Shown here piece after piece: positions 33,008-40,696 of a stretch of 40,696 bases of DNA (its first letter is position 1; each line of letters begins with the position of its first letter). The position numbers were made by a program, and so were the translations under genes. The notes under the pieces were generated by a model, which searched no databases, was not told the DNA's origin, and was given only the letters and a program-made list of their open reading frames with translations. The stretch spans positions 1 to 40,696 of the forward strand of contig CALPWQ020000010.1 in the NCBI GenBank assembly GCA_943327315.2. The letters are read 5' to 3'. Source of the stretch: Chitinophaga pinensis (GTDB lineage Bacteria; Bacteroidota; Bacteroidia; Flavobacteriales_D; Crocinitomicaceae).

Positions 33008-34168
33008 ATGGGTAAATCTATTTTCTTTTTTGTGATGATTTGTTTGTCATTGAAGGTCTCAGGGCAATTGCCACGATCTTTTCGTTCAAATGACAGCACA
33101 GATATTACATTTTCCGGGACAAAAATCAATCCTTATCAAGCCGAATATGACACCACTGGCAAGGTATTGTTGAGTGGCTATGTGGATGCCTATTATGCAC
33201 ATTATTCGGATTCAAGTTCTTCCGATGGGTATTCAAAATTCCCGACTTGTGCGCCGCGGAACAATCAGTTGGGAATCAATATGCTTCAGCTTTCAGCAAA
33301 ATACAATTCGCGTCTTTTTCGGGGAACAATCACCTTGTTCGGAGGAGATTGTCCGAAATCATCGTGGTCGCCACATCTTAACTATATTCAAGAAGCCAAT
33401 GTAGGTTTTCGAATTGTCAAAAAAATGTGGCTCGACGCTGGTTTTTTTCGCACACATTTCGGCTTGGAGTCCATCCAGCCCCGCGAAAACATGACTATGA
33501 GTTTGGCAACAACCACTTATTTTGAACCCTATTTTTTAAGTGGGGCTAAATTAACTTGGCAACACTCGGCAAAGTTGGCAATCCAAGTGAATGCATTCAA
33601 CTCATTCAATCAGTTTTTGGAAATCAATAAGAACAAAGCTCTTGGACTTTCTATTGCCTATAACCCGAACAGCAAATTGACTACTTCATTTTCGGGTATT
33701 TGGTGCGATGAGTCTTCAGCGAATTCAACAATCAAAAGGAATCGAATCTATAGTAATTTGTGTGTGGTGTATAAATCTAACCGATTGGTGGTTGGTCTGG
33801 AAGGAAATTTCGGACTTCAACAACATTCAGTGATGATGGATACTTCTAAAACAGCATTCCTATTTAGTTCACTCTTGGCTTTTAAATACCGTTTCACTCC
33901 GAAATGGGCCGCTTATGTGCGCGGAGAAGTATATTCTGATCCCAATGAAATTTTAACCGGCCCCATTGTCAATGCCAATCACCAATATGTGGGAATCGAT
34001 TTAGTTGGAACTACAGGTGGGGTTGAATTTAAGCCAATTCCGAACAGTTATGTGCGGTTTGAATGCCGTTATCTTCGAACCCATGCCAATGAAGATATTT
34101 TTTACCTCAAAGAGAATTCCTCAAACCAACGTGTTGAGTTGATTGCGGGTATTGGACTTTGGTTCTAG
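33008..34168 (+). CDS. Outer-membrane beta-barrel porin-like protein (BBP2-like)
   Basis: This is a 386-residue protein with a signal peptide at about 1-20 (IFFFVMICLSLKVSG, then Q20). The mature part opens with LSGYVDAYYAHYS, a hallmark of the 'putative OmpL-like beta-barrel porin-2' family of Bacteroidota. It continues with alternating amphipathic strands such as FRGTITLFGG, NVGFRIVKKMWLDAGFF and YVRFECRYL, and ends in GLWF, an aromatic C-terminus typical of outer-membrane barrels inserted by the BAM complex. Substrate specificity is unknown. It converges with the T9SS cargo gene with only a three-base gap. Confidence 0.78.
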   Translation: MGKSIFFFVMICLSLKVSGQLPRSFRSNDSTDITFSGTKINPYQAEYDTTGKVLLSGYVDAYYAHYSDSSSSDGYSKFPTCAPRNNQLGINMLQLSAKYNSRLFRGTITLFGGDCPKSSWSPHLNYIQEANVGFRIVKKMWLDAGFFRTHFGLESIQPRENMTMSLATTTYFEPYFLSGAKLTWQHSAKLAIQVNAFNSFNQFLEINKNKALGLSIAYNPNSKLTTSFSGIWCDESSANSTIKRNRIYSNLCVVYKSNRLVVGLEGNFGLQQHSVMMDTSKTAFLFSSLLAFKYRFTPKWAAYVRGEVYSDPNEILTGPIVNANHQYVGIDLVGTTGGVEFKPIPNSYVRFECRYLRTHANEDIFYLKENSSNQRVELIAGIGLWF

Positions 34169-34171
34169 AAT

Positions 34172-35524
34172 TTACTCGCGAACGATTCTTTTTGAAATCA
34201 ACCCATCTTGAGTGGTGACTCTCAGTATGTATTGTCCAGCAGGAATGTTCAATGCGATAGATCCATTCGTAGCATTCGGGTCAAAATAGACCACACGCCC
34301 ATCCATCGTGAAAATGGTCAAGTCGACAGGTTCAGCACCCAATCCAGAGATATACAAATCAGATGAAAATGGCATCGGATGAAGTTCGAACCCAACATGT
34401 TGTCCTTCGTCAATTCCCAGACCGGTGATGCTCACGCATGCGGAAGTGTCTGCGCAACCTTGCGCATTGGTCACGATAACAGCATAATTCCCATTGCTTA
34501 TTGGGGTGAAGCTCATGTTGTTTGTATTTGGTATCATAGCCATATCCGGACATTCTACCCACTGATAAACGGCGCCGGACTGAAGGGCTGTAATGGTATT
34601 GTTTGCAAGAGAGGTTGCCGTAGATGGGAGAGGAGCTACTGTGATGTTCATGTTATGAGTGCTTGTGCCTCCTGAATTGCCAACAGTTAAGTTGACGGTG
34701 TAATTTCCAGGGTTTGAAAAGCAATGAATGGGTGGGGTTTGTTGTGTGGAAGTTGTTCCATCTCCAAAATCCCAAGCCCATGTGGAAATGTTTCCACTCG
34801 ATTGATCGCTAAAGGTTACGCATTCACCCGGACAGATTGTGCTGATGTTGCTGATGAAATTGGCCACAGGTGGTGTTGCTCCTGGGATGGTGATGCGGAC
34901 ATTGTTCACCGCAAAAGAAGGGTCAGTTCCAGCACCATCATTGTCATTGGTCCAGTTGAAGCCAATGCGCAGGTTAGCGATGTTGTTGCAAGCTGCCGGT
35001 AATGTGATGCTCGATGCCTGCCATAAGCCTTGGCCATTCCCACAAGTTGTGCCGCCTGTCATTGCTTGAAGTGTCGTCCAAGTTGTTCCTCCATTGATGC
35101 TGTAGAGCACTGCGCCGTAATCCGTGCCAGCAGCGCCAATTCCAATCCAGTCGAATGACAGCGTAAGGTTGGTATTGCCAAGTGTTGAAATGTTTGCATT
35201 GTAAACAGTACGTTTATTTGTTGTCGATGCGAATAATCCAAGTCCGCCGTCGCCTGCATTGTAGGTTGCTCCTGCTCCAATACACCAAGTTCCTTGACAT
35301 CCCACATGCAAGGTTTTATTTCCATTCGTTGCAACACCGCATTGTCCTGCAGCAACTCCTCCTTCAGCGTCCGTGATGAACCACATATTGGCATCGAGAT
35401 CATTCACTCCGGTGGATTGATTCAATGTCCAAAGAGCTGGATTCTCAAAGTCATCTGACCAAATTGTTGTTTGCGCAAATGAGCATGTACTAATCAATAG
35501 AAGTGCAAAAAGTAGTGTTTTCAT
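34172..35524 (-). CDS. Secreted T9SS cargo protein with PKD domain and type A sorting domain
   Basis: This 450-residue protein starts at MKTLLFALLLISTCSFAQ, a good signal peptide; the upstream ATG at 35557 adds a polar lead and is less likely. An N-terminal jelly-roll-like domain (SDDFENPALWTLNQST, LTLSFDWIGIG) is followed by a PKD domain (about 225-300: CVTFSDQSSG, WAWDFGDGTTS, PGNYTVNLTV). The last 75 residues carry the type A T9SS sorting domain (LHPMPFSSDLYISG, DLTIFTMDGRVV, PAGQYILRVTTQDG, KRIVRE). The protein is therefore exported through Sec and then the type IX system and probably attached to the cell surface. Low-complexity Gly/Asn/Thr composition is normal for such cargo. Ligand unknown. 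Confidence 0.9.
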   Translation of the reverse strand: MKTLLFALLLISTCSFAQTTIWSDDFENPALWTLNQSTGVNDLDANMWFITDAEGGVAAGQCGVATNGNKTLHVGCQGTWCIGAGATYNAGDGGLGLFASTTNKRTVYNANISTLGNTNLTLSFDWIGIGAAGTDYGAVLYSINGGTTWTTLQAMTGGTTCGNGQGLWQASSITLPAACNNIANLRIGFNWTNDNDGAGTDPSFAVNNVRITIPGATPPVANFISNISTICPGECVTFSDQSSGNISTWAWDFGDGTTSTQQTPPIHCFSNPGNYTVNLTVGNSGGTSTHNMNITVAPLPSTATSLANNTITALQSGAVYQWVECPDMAMIPNTNNMSFTPISNGNYAVIVTNAQGCADTSACVSITGLGIDEGQHVGFELHPMPFSSDLYISGLGAEPVDLTIFTMDGRVVYFDPNATNGSIALNIPAGQYILRVTTQDGLISKRIVRE

Positions 35525-35595
35525 AGGGTATAGTTTAGCGACACGAATGTACATCATTTTTTTAAAGTTGAAAAATAACTGAGTGTGTATTCAGT

Positions 35596-35617
35596 ATTCA
35601 CTGTTGTTGCAGTGAAT
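35596..35617. promoter_or_regulatory. Perfect 8-bp inverted repeat between two minus-strand genes
   Basis: ATTCACTG-TTGTTG-CAGTGAAT is a perfect stem with a six-base loop. It lies 26 bases past the stop of the DUF4116-like gene and about 70 bases before the T9SS cargo start, both on the minus strand. A T-run exists only on the plus-strand side, so it is either a weak terminator or an operator. Confidence 0.4.
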
Positions 35618-35643
35618 GACTATGATTTTTTTTAAGTTCAAGA

Positions 35644-37512
35644 TTAAAAGGGTAAGTCGTCATCTGAAGATGTTTTATTTAGATCAATATTTTTGGATGT
35701 AAATATTGACTGAACAGTTGGGTTTTTAAGAATTTGAGTTGGAATTTTGCAAGCGAGATAAGTGTTTACATTGAGTGTTTCTTGGATGAAATCGATATTT
35801 TGTTTAAGCTCATCATTCGCATAGGCATAAGACCATCCATACGTACTTTTTAAAATACTTTTCAGAAAATCTAAATCTCCTTTCAACTCATCCGAACAAT
35901 GGGCCAAAATATGAAAGTCTAGTTTTGATGCATCCGTCATGAATGATCGATCGCCTTTCAATTGTTCCGTAAGCAATGGATAAATGTCGCTGATCACCTT
36001 CGCTCCACGACGATTTCTTATTTGACTTATTGCAGAAATAAATAAAGTTGAGTCGGACAACAACGTTGGATTCAAGGAATGCAGAAAATCGCCATTGAGT
36101 TTGATTAATTCCATTGCAAAATGCATGTTATTTCGCATTTCTTTAGGAATAGAATCAACGATGGCTTTATTGTTTCTCGCGGCCTTTAACCAAAATTCTT
36201 GGCTTTGAATGGAAGATGTACTCAATCCTGCCATCATGCGCTCAAATTGATTTGGCTGGGCTGTTTGAAGTAGGTGAAGAAAGAGGTTTTCATCTTGAAT
36301 TGGTGAGATGGAGTCAATCAGTAAGTGGCCATCTTCCTTCCAAATTAATGTTTTCACTAGGTGAATTAGATCAACTTTTTCTTCATGAGATGCGTTATAG
36401 GCCTCTAAAACAGAGCGAACAAAATGAGCGTCGGTATACAAGGAAGGGGCTGCATTACTAAGTATTCTCCATTCCTCAGTCGCTAATTCTAAGATGAAAT
36501 CCTTATCCGATTGCAGACGTTTTGATGCAAATTCTAAATAATATGGACTTGATTTGATTGCGCGTTTGATCATCTCACGATCATCAACGGGTGCAATTTT
36601 GTAAATTATACCTGCAGCGCCTTCCATACAAAGCTGAATGATTTCATGGTCTCGTTTTAACTCTTCATTCAAATACCGGTATAATTCCAGGAATGTTTCT
36701 CCTTTCTTTATTACGGAAATCACGAAATCACGGTTGTTTTTTAAGCGATCAGAAAGAAAGGTAAATGCCAAAATATCTTCCTCAATCGCGAATGTTGCAA
36801 GTTCTTCATTGTCTTCATAAAAGGAAATCAAGCTGCGGTAATCGCCTTCATGGTTTTTTAGCCTATGATAGGCTTCAGTGAAAGATAAATGGGAAGAATC
36901 CCAATATAAATCTGCCATACAAAGTGCTGGATATATGCTCTCTTCAATGGCATCACGGTACATTAAATCAGGAAAATCATACGAGGCATTTTCTGGACAC
37001 GGGTGCTCAATTTCAATAAGGTGTTCACCTTCAACTTGGCATAATTCCCAAGAAGGTCTGGAAGAACTTCGGAGTAGAATCAACCCATTCATACCAATAT
37101 CGAGGTCGTGACAATAGCCTGACAACTGTTGACCTTTTCCATTGTAGAGACTATAAATCTGATTGTTATATGATTGCATTGAAATTATCCCACCACAGTC
37201 AAACGATACCTGTTTAATATCGGTAAAAAGTTCGGGATAGCTTGTATAGTGCAGCTTGTCTTTTTCAATAGTGTCTAAATGTGCACAAAAGTAAATGATG
37301 GTTGAAGGCCAATAATCGCCTAATATTTCTCGAATTTCCTTGTCGGAAAGTGTTTCAATTCGATTATAATTGGAATCTCCTGTCTTTTCTAGAAAGGCAT
37401 TTTGGATCTCGTCGGATAATCCAAATGAAGCGTTTATGATTTGGTATAGGTAGGCTTTAAGTTGTAAGGTATCTGGATTTTTCTTGACGAGATTGAAATT
37501 TACAATTTCCAT
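35644..37512 (-). CDS. DUF4116-like helical repeat protein
   Basis: This is a 622-residue soluble protein. The second half has degenerate units of about 45 residues of DUF4116 type, with the recurrent pattern '(F/Y)AS.(R/E)L..D.(D/E)F(I/V)': YLEFASKRLQSDKDFILELA, FLSDRLKNNRDFVISVI, LYRYLNEELKRDHEII, ILAHCSDELKGDLDFLKSIL, and YAYANDELKQNIDFIQETL. The first 200 residues hold a different mixed domain (YSLYNGKGQQLSGY, LDIGMNGLILLRSS). DUF4116 repeats are of unknown function and are frequent in protein families of amoeba symbionts and some Bacteroidota; they may serve as protein-binding scaffolds. No signal peptide or TM is present. The gene stands alone. Confidence 0.7.
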   Translation of the reverse strand: MEIVNFNLVKKNPDTLQLKAYLYQIINASFGLSDEIQNAFLEKTGDSNYNRIETLSDKEIREILGDYWPSTIIYFCAHLDTIEKDKLHYTSYPELFTDIKQVSFDCGGIISMQSYNNQIYSLYNGKGQQLSGYCHDLDIGMNGLILLRSSSRPSWELCQVEGEHLIEIEHPCPENASYDFPDLMYRDAIEESIYPALCMADLYWDSSHLSFTEAYHRLKNHEGDYRSLISFYEDNEELATFAIEEDILAFTFLSDRLKNNRDFVISVIKKGETFLELYRYLNEELKRDHEIIQLCMEGAAGIIYKIAPVDDREMIKRAIKSSPYYLEFASKRLQSDKDFILELATEEWRILSNAAPSLYTDAHFVRSVLEAYNASHEEKVDLIHLVKTLIWKEDGHLLIDSISPIQDENLFLHLLQTAQPNQFERMMAGLSTSSIQSQEFWLKAARNNKAIVDSIPKEMRNNMHFAMELIKLNGDFLHSLNPTLLSDSTLFISAISQIRNRRGAKVISDIYPLLTEQLKGDRSFMTDASKLDFHILAHCSDELKGDLDFLKSILKSTYGWSYAYANDELKQNIDFIQETLNVNTYLACKIPTQILKNPTVQSIFTSKNIDLNKTSSDDDLPF

Positions 37513-37634
37513 TTTTTATCGCGTATTGGGTTAAAATTGAAACCACTGGGTTCAAGCCGATAAAATAACTCAATTTAATTTGAATGGCATTCTATATTTT
37601 ACGTTTGATAGTGAAGTATATACGGTAGAATACA

Positions 37635-38729
37635 TTAAATTTCATTTGAATGGCCTCCCAGCTCCTTTAAACGCTGAACATGAGATTTCAATGCACTTGC
37701 AAAAGTGTGTTTTACATTGTAGGGCAACTTGTATTTTTCAGTCAATTCGTTCACAATAGGAGCAATGTTCTGAAAGTGAATGTGACTGATTTGTTGAAAT
37801 AGATGGTGCTCAATTTGGAAATTCAATCCCCCGGCATACCAATTCAATAAAGCATTGTTTTGTGCAAAATCTGACGTGGTATGCAGCTGATGCACCGTCC
37901 ATTCCATGTGAATAACACCATGTGAATCAGGCAGGGGTTGTTCCGCACCTTCCACAACATGCGCCATTTGAAAGATGGTGCTCATGATCATTCCAGCGGT
38001 AAAATGCATCACCACAAACCCAAGAAGTATTTGCCACCAGGTATAATCTGTGAGCCAAAGTGGCAACCCAATGAAAAGGAAGAGATAGATTGTTTTTATT
38101 CCAATCAATTTCGCCCATTCTTTTTTTGTGTCAATGTGTTGTTGTCTGGTGAGTCCTTCTTTGGTGAATTTTCGTAATTGTGGAAAGTCACCGATGAGTT
38201 TTGACAAGGTCATTAATCCATAAAAGAAAAAGGTATAAATGTGCTGATACTTGTGGTAGGATTTCAGTGGTGCATGATCACTCAAACGGATGACAGCTTT
38301 GGTTTGTATGTCTTGATCGTAGCCGTAAATATTGGTGAATCTGTGATGGAGAAAGTTGTGTTGTATTTTCCAATTGACAGCGTTGCTTCCAAGAATGACA
38401 ATGGTTGATGTTGCCAATTTATTGATCCATGGAACATCCGAAAAAGAACCGTGTGCACCGTCATGCATGACGGACATCCCGATTCCTGCTTCACCGATTC
38501 CCATGATGACAGTCAAAATCAGTGCCCACCATAGCGACATCGACGTGCTCATGATCAATACAAATGCTCCGATATAGATTGCGAGCATGATCATGGCTTT
38601 AACATACAATGCAATATTGCCCCGCATCGAAATCTTTCTTTCCTTAAAATAGGAGTTCACCCGTTGATTGAGTTCTTCTGTAAACGCTTGATGGTTTGCG
38701 TTGTCGCTATTGAATTGAATGATTTTCAT
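37635..38729 (-). CDS. Membrane fatty-acid (acyl-CoA/lipid) desaturase, front-end type
   Basis: This 364-residue di-iron enzyme has the three histidine boxes of membrane desaturases: HDGAH (89-93), HNFLHH (124-129) and QIEHH (305-309). Hydrophobic pairs lie around 42-85 and 205-255. The glutamine in the third box (QxxHH) is typical of front-end delta-5/delta-6 desaturases, whose eukaryotic members carry a cytochrome b5 domain; here no such domain is fused, so an external electron donor is needed. It inserts a double bond into membrane acyl chains, probably affecting fluidity at low temperature. No neighbouring ferredoxin gene is present. The regiospecificity cannot be deduced. Confidence 0.9.
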   Translation of the reverse strand: MKIIQFNSDNANHQAFTEELNQRVNSYFKERKISMRGNIALYVKAMIMLAIYIGAFVLIMSTSMSLWWALILTVIMGIGEAGIGMSVMHDGAHGSFSDVPWINKLATSTIVILGSNAVNWKIQHNFLHHRFTNIYGYDQDIQTKAVIRLSDHAPLKSYHKYQHIYTFFFYGLMTLSKLIGDFPQLRKFTKEGLTRQQHIDTKKEWAKLIGIKTIYLFLFIGLPLWLTDYTWWQILLGFVVMHFTAGMIMSTIFQMAHVVEGAEQPLPDSHGVIHMEWTVHQLHTTSDFAQNNALLNWYAGGLNFQIEHHLFQQISHIHFQNIAPIVNELTEKYKLPYNVKHTFASALKSHVQRLKELGGHSNEI

Positions 38730-38863
38730 ATGTAAGAGTGTTCCTTACAAAATGAATTAATTCAGCCAGATTATACAGTGACCAAAGGGGGTAAAAAGTA
38801 TGATAAATCTTTGATTTCACAGAACGTTTCGATTGAATGAATAAGTCCTTGTTTGCAAAAAAA

Positions 38864-38892
38864 AAAGCCCCGATCAGAAGATAGGGGCTTTT
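38864..38892 (-). terminator. Rho-independent terminator of the exported hypothetical gene
   Basis: Read on the minus strand, AAAAGCCCC, a 12-base loop, then GGGGCTTTT and a long T-run follow the stop codon of the gene at 38914-40164 by about 20 bases. The stem is perfect. The opposite strand has a short T-run, so it may also work weakly in the other direction. Confidence 0.88.
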
Positions 38893-38913
38893 GAATATGG
38901 TGTTAGCTATAGC

Positions 38914-40164
38914 TTAAAGACCATTCGCAGCTTTACGATTCGTTAAATCTAGAAACAGTTCTCTGTAGGCTTCTTTTAGCTTTTTATCGCGGTTTGACAA
39001 GTCAATCGTAGCCAATTTGCTAATGATTTCGTCACCTGCGGTTGTGTTTCTCAACGCAAAATAGCACTCCAATAAATTGAAGTAAATGGCAACGGTAATG
39101 TCTTTGTCAATGCGTGCTTTTTTGTCGAATAGGTTTGATTCACTTAGAGCAGCGTTATATGTAGCTACCGCAGCATCGAGTTTTTGAATGGCAAGCGTTT
39201 CGTTCGCAATCAATGATTTCAAACCAGCGTTAGCGTTGTTGTAAGCTTCCATGATGTCATTGTGGGATTCGTTTTTCGACTTCACGAAGTCCAAAGAACT
39301 CGTGCGGCTTGTCACGGCATATCCAATGCGATCGTTTACCAAAAGGTTGATTGTAGTAAGGTTTTCTTTCAAAATCTTATCTTCCATTGTTTTTATAAGA
39401 ACCGAATAATCGGAAGATGGTGCTGTTTTGCTAGCCGTTGATTTGTAAGTTTTGTACTCAATGAACGCTTCAGGAGAAACGAAGAAAAGTTCTTGGTTAT
39501 TCCCATTTGACACGCGCGCCGTCATCGGGTGACGGTAAGTGAATTCAATATGATAGTAGGTAACATCTCTTGTCGTTGAAACACCATTCGCAACGGTAGC
39601 TTCTTTTTTAACTTCTGTTTTAATTTGAGGTTGTGTGTAATCAAAACCTTGAAGGCTTACCGTGTAGACCAATGCGTTATTGGTAGTTTTCGCGTACCCA
39701 TCAATTTTCAAATGCGCCGATGCCAAAGCGTTGTAATCGTAGTTCGTTTTCATCAAAGGCATTGAAATTGTTTTGCGGTAAGGCTGAGGAACATAATCTT
39801 TCACCGGTTTGTTGTTTTCGTTCAACACCTGCTTTTCAATAATTTTTGAAGCCAATCCTTTTTCATTCCAAGCCGCCATTTCACGCTCGTATTTTTCATC
39901 TGCAGCCTTCACTTTATTTGGGTATTCAGCTGTTTCACGCTGAAAATCAGCCTCCGCTTGTGCTTTGTCTGCCTCGTGTTGCGCCAATATTTTTTTGTTT
40001 TCTTCTTCGTATGAAGCGGTCACGTAAGAAGAATAACTTTCTGGTTTTGGATTCAGGGGACTTGTAGGAAGTTTTACATAGTTGTATGTAATGTCTTCTG
40101 TCTTGAGGTTTTGAGCAAAAAATGTAAAAGAGATTAGGGCAAAAGGGATAAACAGGATTTTCAT
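38914..40164 (-). CDS. Exported hypothetical protein with coiled-coil segment
   Basis: This is a 416-residue protein. The signal peptide is MKILFIPFALISFTFFAQ (cleavage near residue 17). Residues about 50-105 form a strongly charged coiled coil (NKKILAQHEADKAQAEADF, YERE). A beta-rich middle (HLKIDGYAKTTNNALVYTV, TYYHIEFTYRHPMTARV) and a helical C-terminal half with TPR-like character (IYFNLLECYFALRNTTAGDEII) follow. It lacks a T9SS sorting domain, so it is probably periplasmic. A -7 box at 40216-40223 and the terminator at 38864-38892 make it a single-gene unit. Proteins of this sort are frequent and uncharacterised in Flavobacteriales. Confidence 0.8.
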   Translation of the reverse strand: MKILFIPFALISFTFFAQNLKTEDITYNYVKLPTSPLNPKPESYSSYVTASYEEENKKILAQHEADKAQAEADFQRETAEYPNKVKAADEKYEREMAAWNEKGLASKIIEKQVLNENNKPVKDYVPQPYRKTISMPLMKTNYDYNALASAHLKIDGYAKTTNNALVYTVSLQGFDYTQPQIKTEVKKEATVANGVSTTRDVTYYHIEFTYRHPMTARVSNGNNQELFFVSPEAFIEYKTYKSTASKTAPSSDYSVLIKTMEDKILKENLTTINLLVNDRIGYAVTSRTSSLDFVKSKNESHNDIMEAYNNANAGLKSLIANETLAIQKLDAAVATYNAALSESNLFDKKARIDKDITVAIYFNLLECYFALRNTTAGDEIISKLATIDLSNRDKKLKEAYRELFLDLTNRKAANGL

Positions 40165-40215
40165 AAAATAAGTTTAGTGTTGCCTTTCAGACGTTTTTTC
40201 AGGCAAATGGTTGCG

Positions 40216-40223
40216 CAAAGATA
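40216..40223 (-). promoter_or_regulatory. -7 promoter box for the exported hypothetical gene
   Basis: On the minus strand this reads TATCTTTG, an exact TAnnTTTG match, about 50 bases before the ATG at 40164. The dispersed repeat copy 2 begins seven bases upstream, where the -33 region would lie; no clear TTTG -33 is seen. Confidence 0.5.
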
Positions 40224-40229
40224 GTTACC

Positions 40230-40286
40230 AATTACGAATTAGGTGGCTGAGGTGCGGCAGCAGACTCGAAGCCACGAATTACGAAT
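40230..40286. repeat. Dispersed hairpin-type intergenic repeat, copy 2
   Basis: This matches 805-870 at about 51 of 57 positions. The core has the inverted pair GTGGCT...AGCCAC; the flanks carry direct repeats ACGAATTA. It sits just upstream of a promoter box for the gene at 38914-40164. No coding capacity. Confidence 0.75.
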
Positions 40287-40696
40287 CATTGTTGTCCGAC
40301 TAAAAGCACCTTTATGTTTTATCTAAATTGCACAGTGTACTTTTGGTGATTTTGAATTATGTTCAGGTTTTGTTCGCTCACCTCCGCTGCGGAAAAGCCG
40401 CTGGGGCGGAATATCAAAAGCGAATTTTAGTGAACTTCTCTTGTATTGACACCTGCGTTATAGCTTAGCTATAGCTTAGGAAGCATGTATAAACCACCCC
40501 TTAATCCCTCCCGCAGCGTTCCTTGCGGGACAGGCACTCCATGAGGGGATTTTTTAATTTTTTCTTGCTGAGTGTTGACTCACCAAACATTCATAATTCG
40601 TAATTAAAAATGACCAATAGTTTTTAAAGCCATCGAAGAAAGATCAAGTCTTTCAGCGCAGCGGGTCTTTTGTCTTTTAGTCAGCCGGCAGCTGAC
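40287..40696. other. Non-coding end region with clustered small repeats
   Basis: No gene is seen in the last 410 bases. Items present are: tandem 11-mers TATAGCTTAGC/TATAGCTTAGG at 40459-40480; nested inverted repeats at 40497-40549 ending in a T-run; a perfect TGAGT-GTTG-ACTCA hairpin at 40569-40582; an AATTCGTAATTA fragment resembling the repeat flank at 40594-40606; and GTCAGC-CGGCA-GCTGAC at 40680-40696, cut by the window edge. Confidence 0.6.
40497..40555 (+). terminator. Nested hairpin with T-run, possible terminator or repeat element
   Basis: An outer stem (AATCCCTC region with GAGGGGATT) encloses an inner CCCGCA/TGCGGG stem. It is followed by six T residues around 40550-40555. No gene precedes it on the plus strand within the window, so it may be part of a repeat family rather than a true terminator. 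Confidence 0.35.

Noticed and set aside
38903-40478. Exact 14-mer TTAGCTATAGCTTA at 38903-38916 and 40465-40478 as a repeat element
   Set aside because: An AT-rich, palindromic 14-mer can recur by chance in 40 kb; the sequence beyond it does not match.

Overview
The window looks like a chromosomal segment of a Bacteroidota bacterium, probably Flavobacteriales (a Fluviicola/Crocinitomix/Cryomorpha-like lineage is my best guess). The evidence is: a type IX secretion (T9SS) C-terminal sorting domain on one exported protein; a PorE-like TPR/beta-propeller/OmpA lipoprotein; DUF4407, DUF5683-like and BBP2-type porin signatures; AT-rich DNA; and several exact TAnnTTTG -7 promoter boxes placed just upstream of start codons. 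No rRNA, tRNA, CRISPR array, transposase or integrase was seen.

Region 1 (1-10253) is housekeeping and all on the + strand: the 3' end of a glycerophosphodiesterase-like gene, a SUI1-type translation factor, a secreted subtilase, pyrR-pyrB (pyrimidine synthesis), a STAS protein overlapping ribonuclease Z, and parE-parC (topoisomerase IV).

Region 2 (10360-17376, - strand) is accessory. It holds a 207-residue unknown protein followed by an ECF sigma factor, then a 1611-residue polytopic membrane NTPase of STAND/AAA_16 type with a long helical C-terminus, a small holin-family membrane protein and a small unknown protein.

Region 3 (17440-29715, + strand) is the most unusual part. It starts with a zinc-peptidase-like protein ending in a DUF1232-like tail. 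A tightly packed ten-gene run follows from 18985: transglutaminase-like protein A, a one-TM Ig-like protein, DUF4407 protein A, a one-TM OmpA protein, a paralogous one-TM protein with a duplicated beta-domain, a diverged DUF4407-like protein B, transglutaminase-like protein B, a four-TM protein, an exported protein with a DUF5683-like tail, and a lipoprotein with a DUF1566/Lcl-type C-terminus. Three component types occur twice. I read this as an undescribed multi-protein envelope assembly, possibly linked to the divergent ECF sigma/NTPase genes. Its function is not evident from the sequence.

Region 4 (29739-40164) carries envelope and miscellaneous genes: the PorE-like lipoprotein, two overlapping unknown genes, a porin-like barrel, a T9SS cargo protein, a DUF4116-like repeat protein, a front-end type fatty-acid desaturase and an exported hypothetical protein with a clear terminator. 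The last 530 bases are non-coding and rich in small inverted repeats, including a second copy of a hairpin-type element also found at 805-870.
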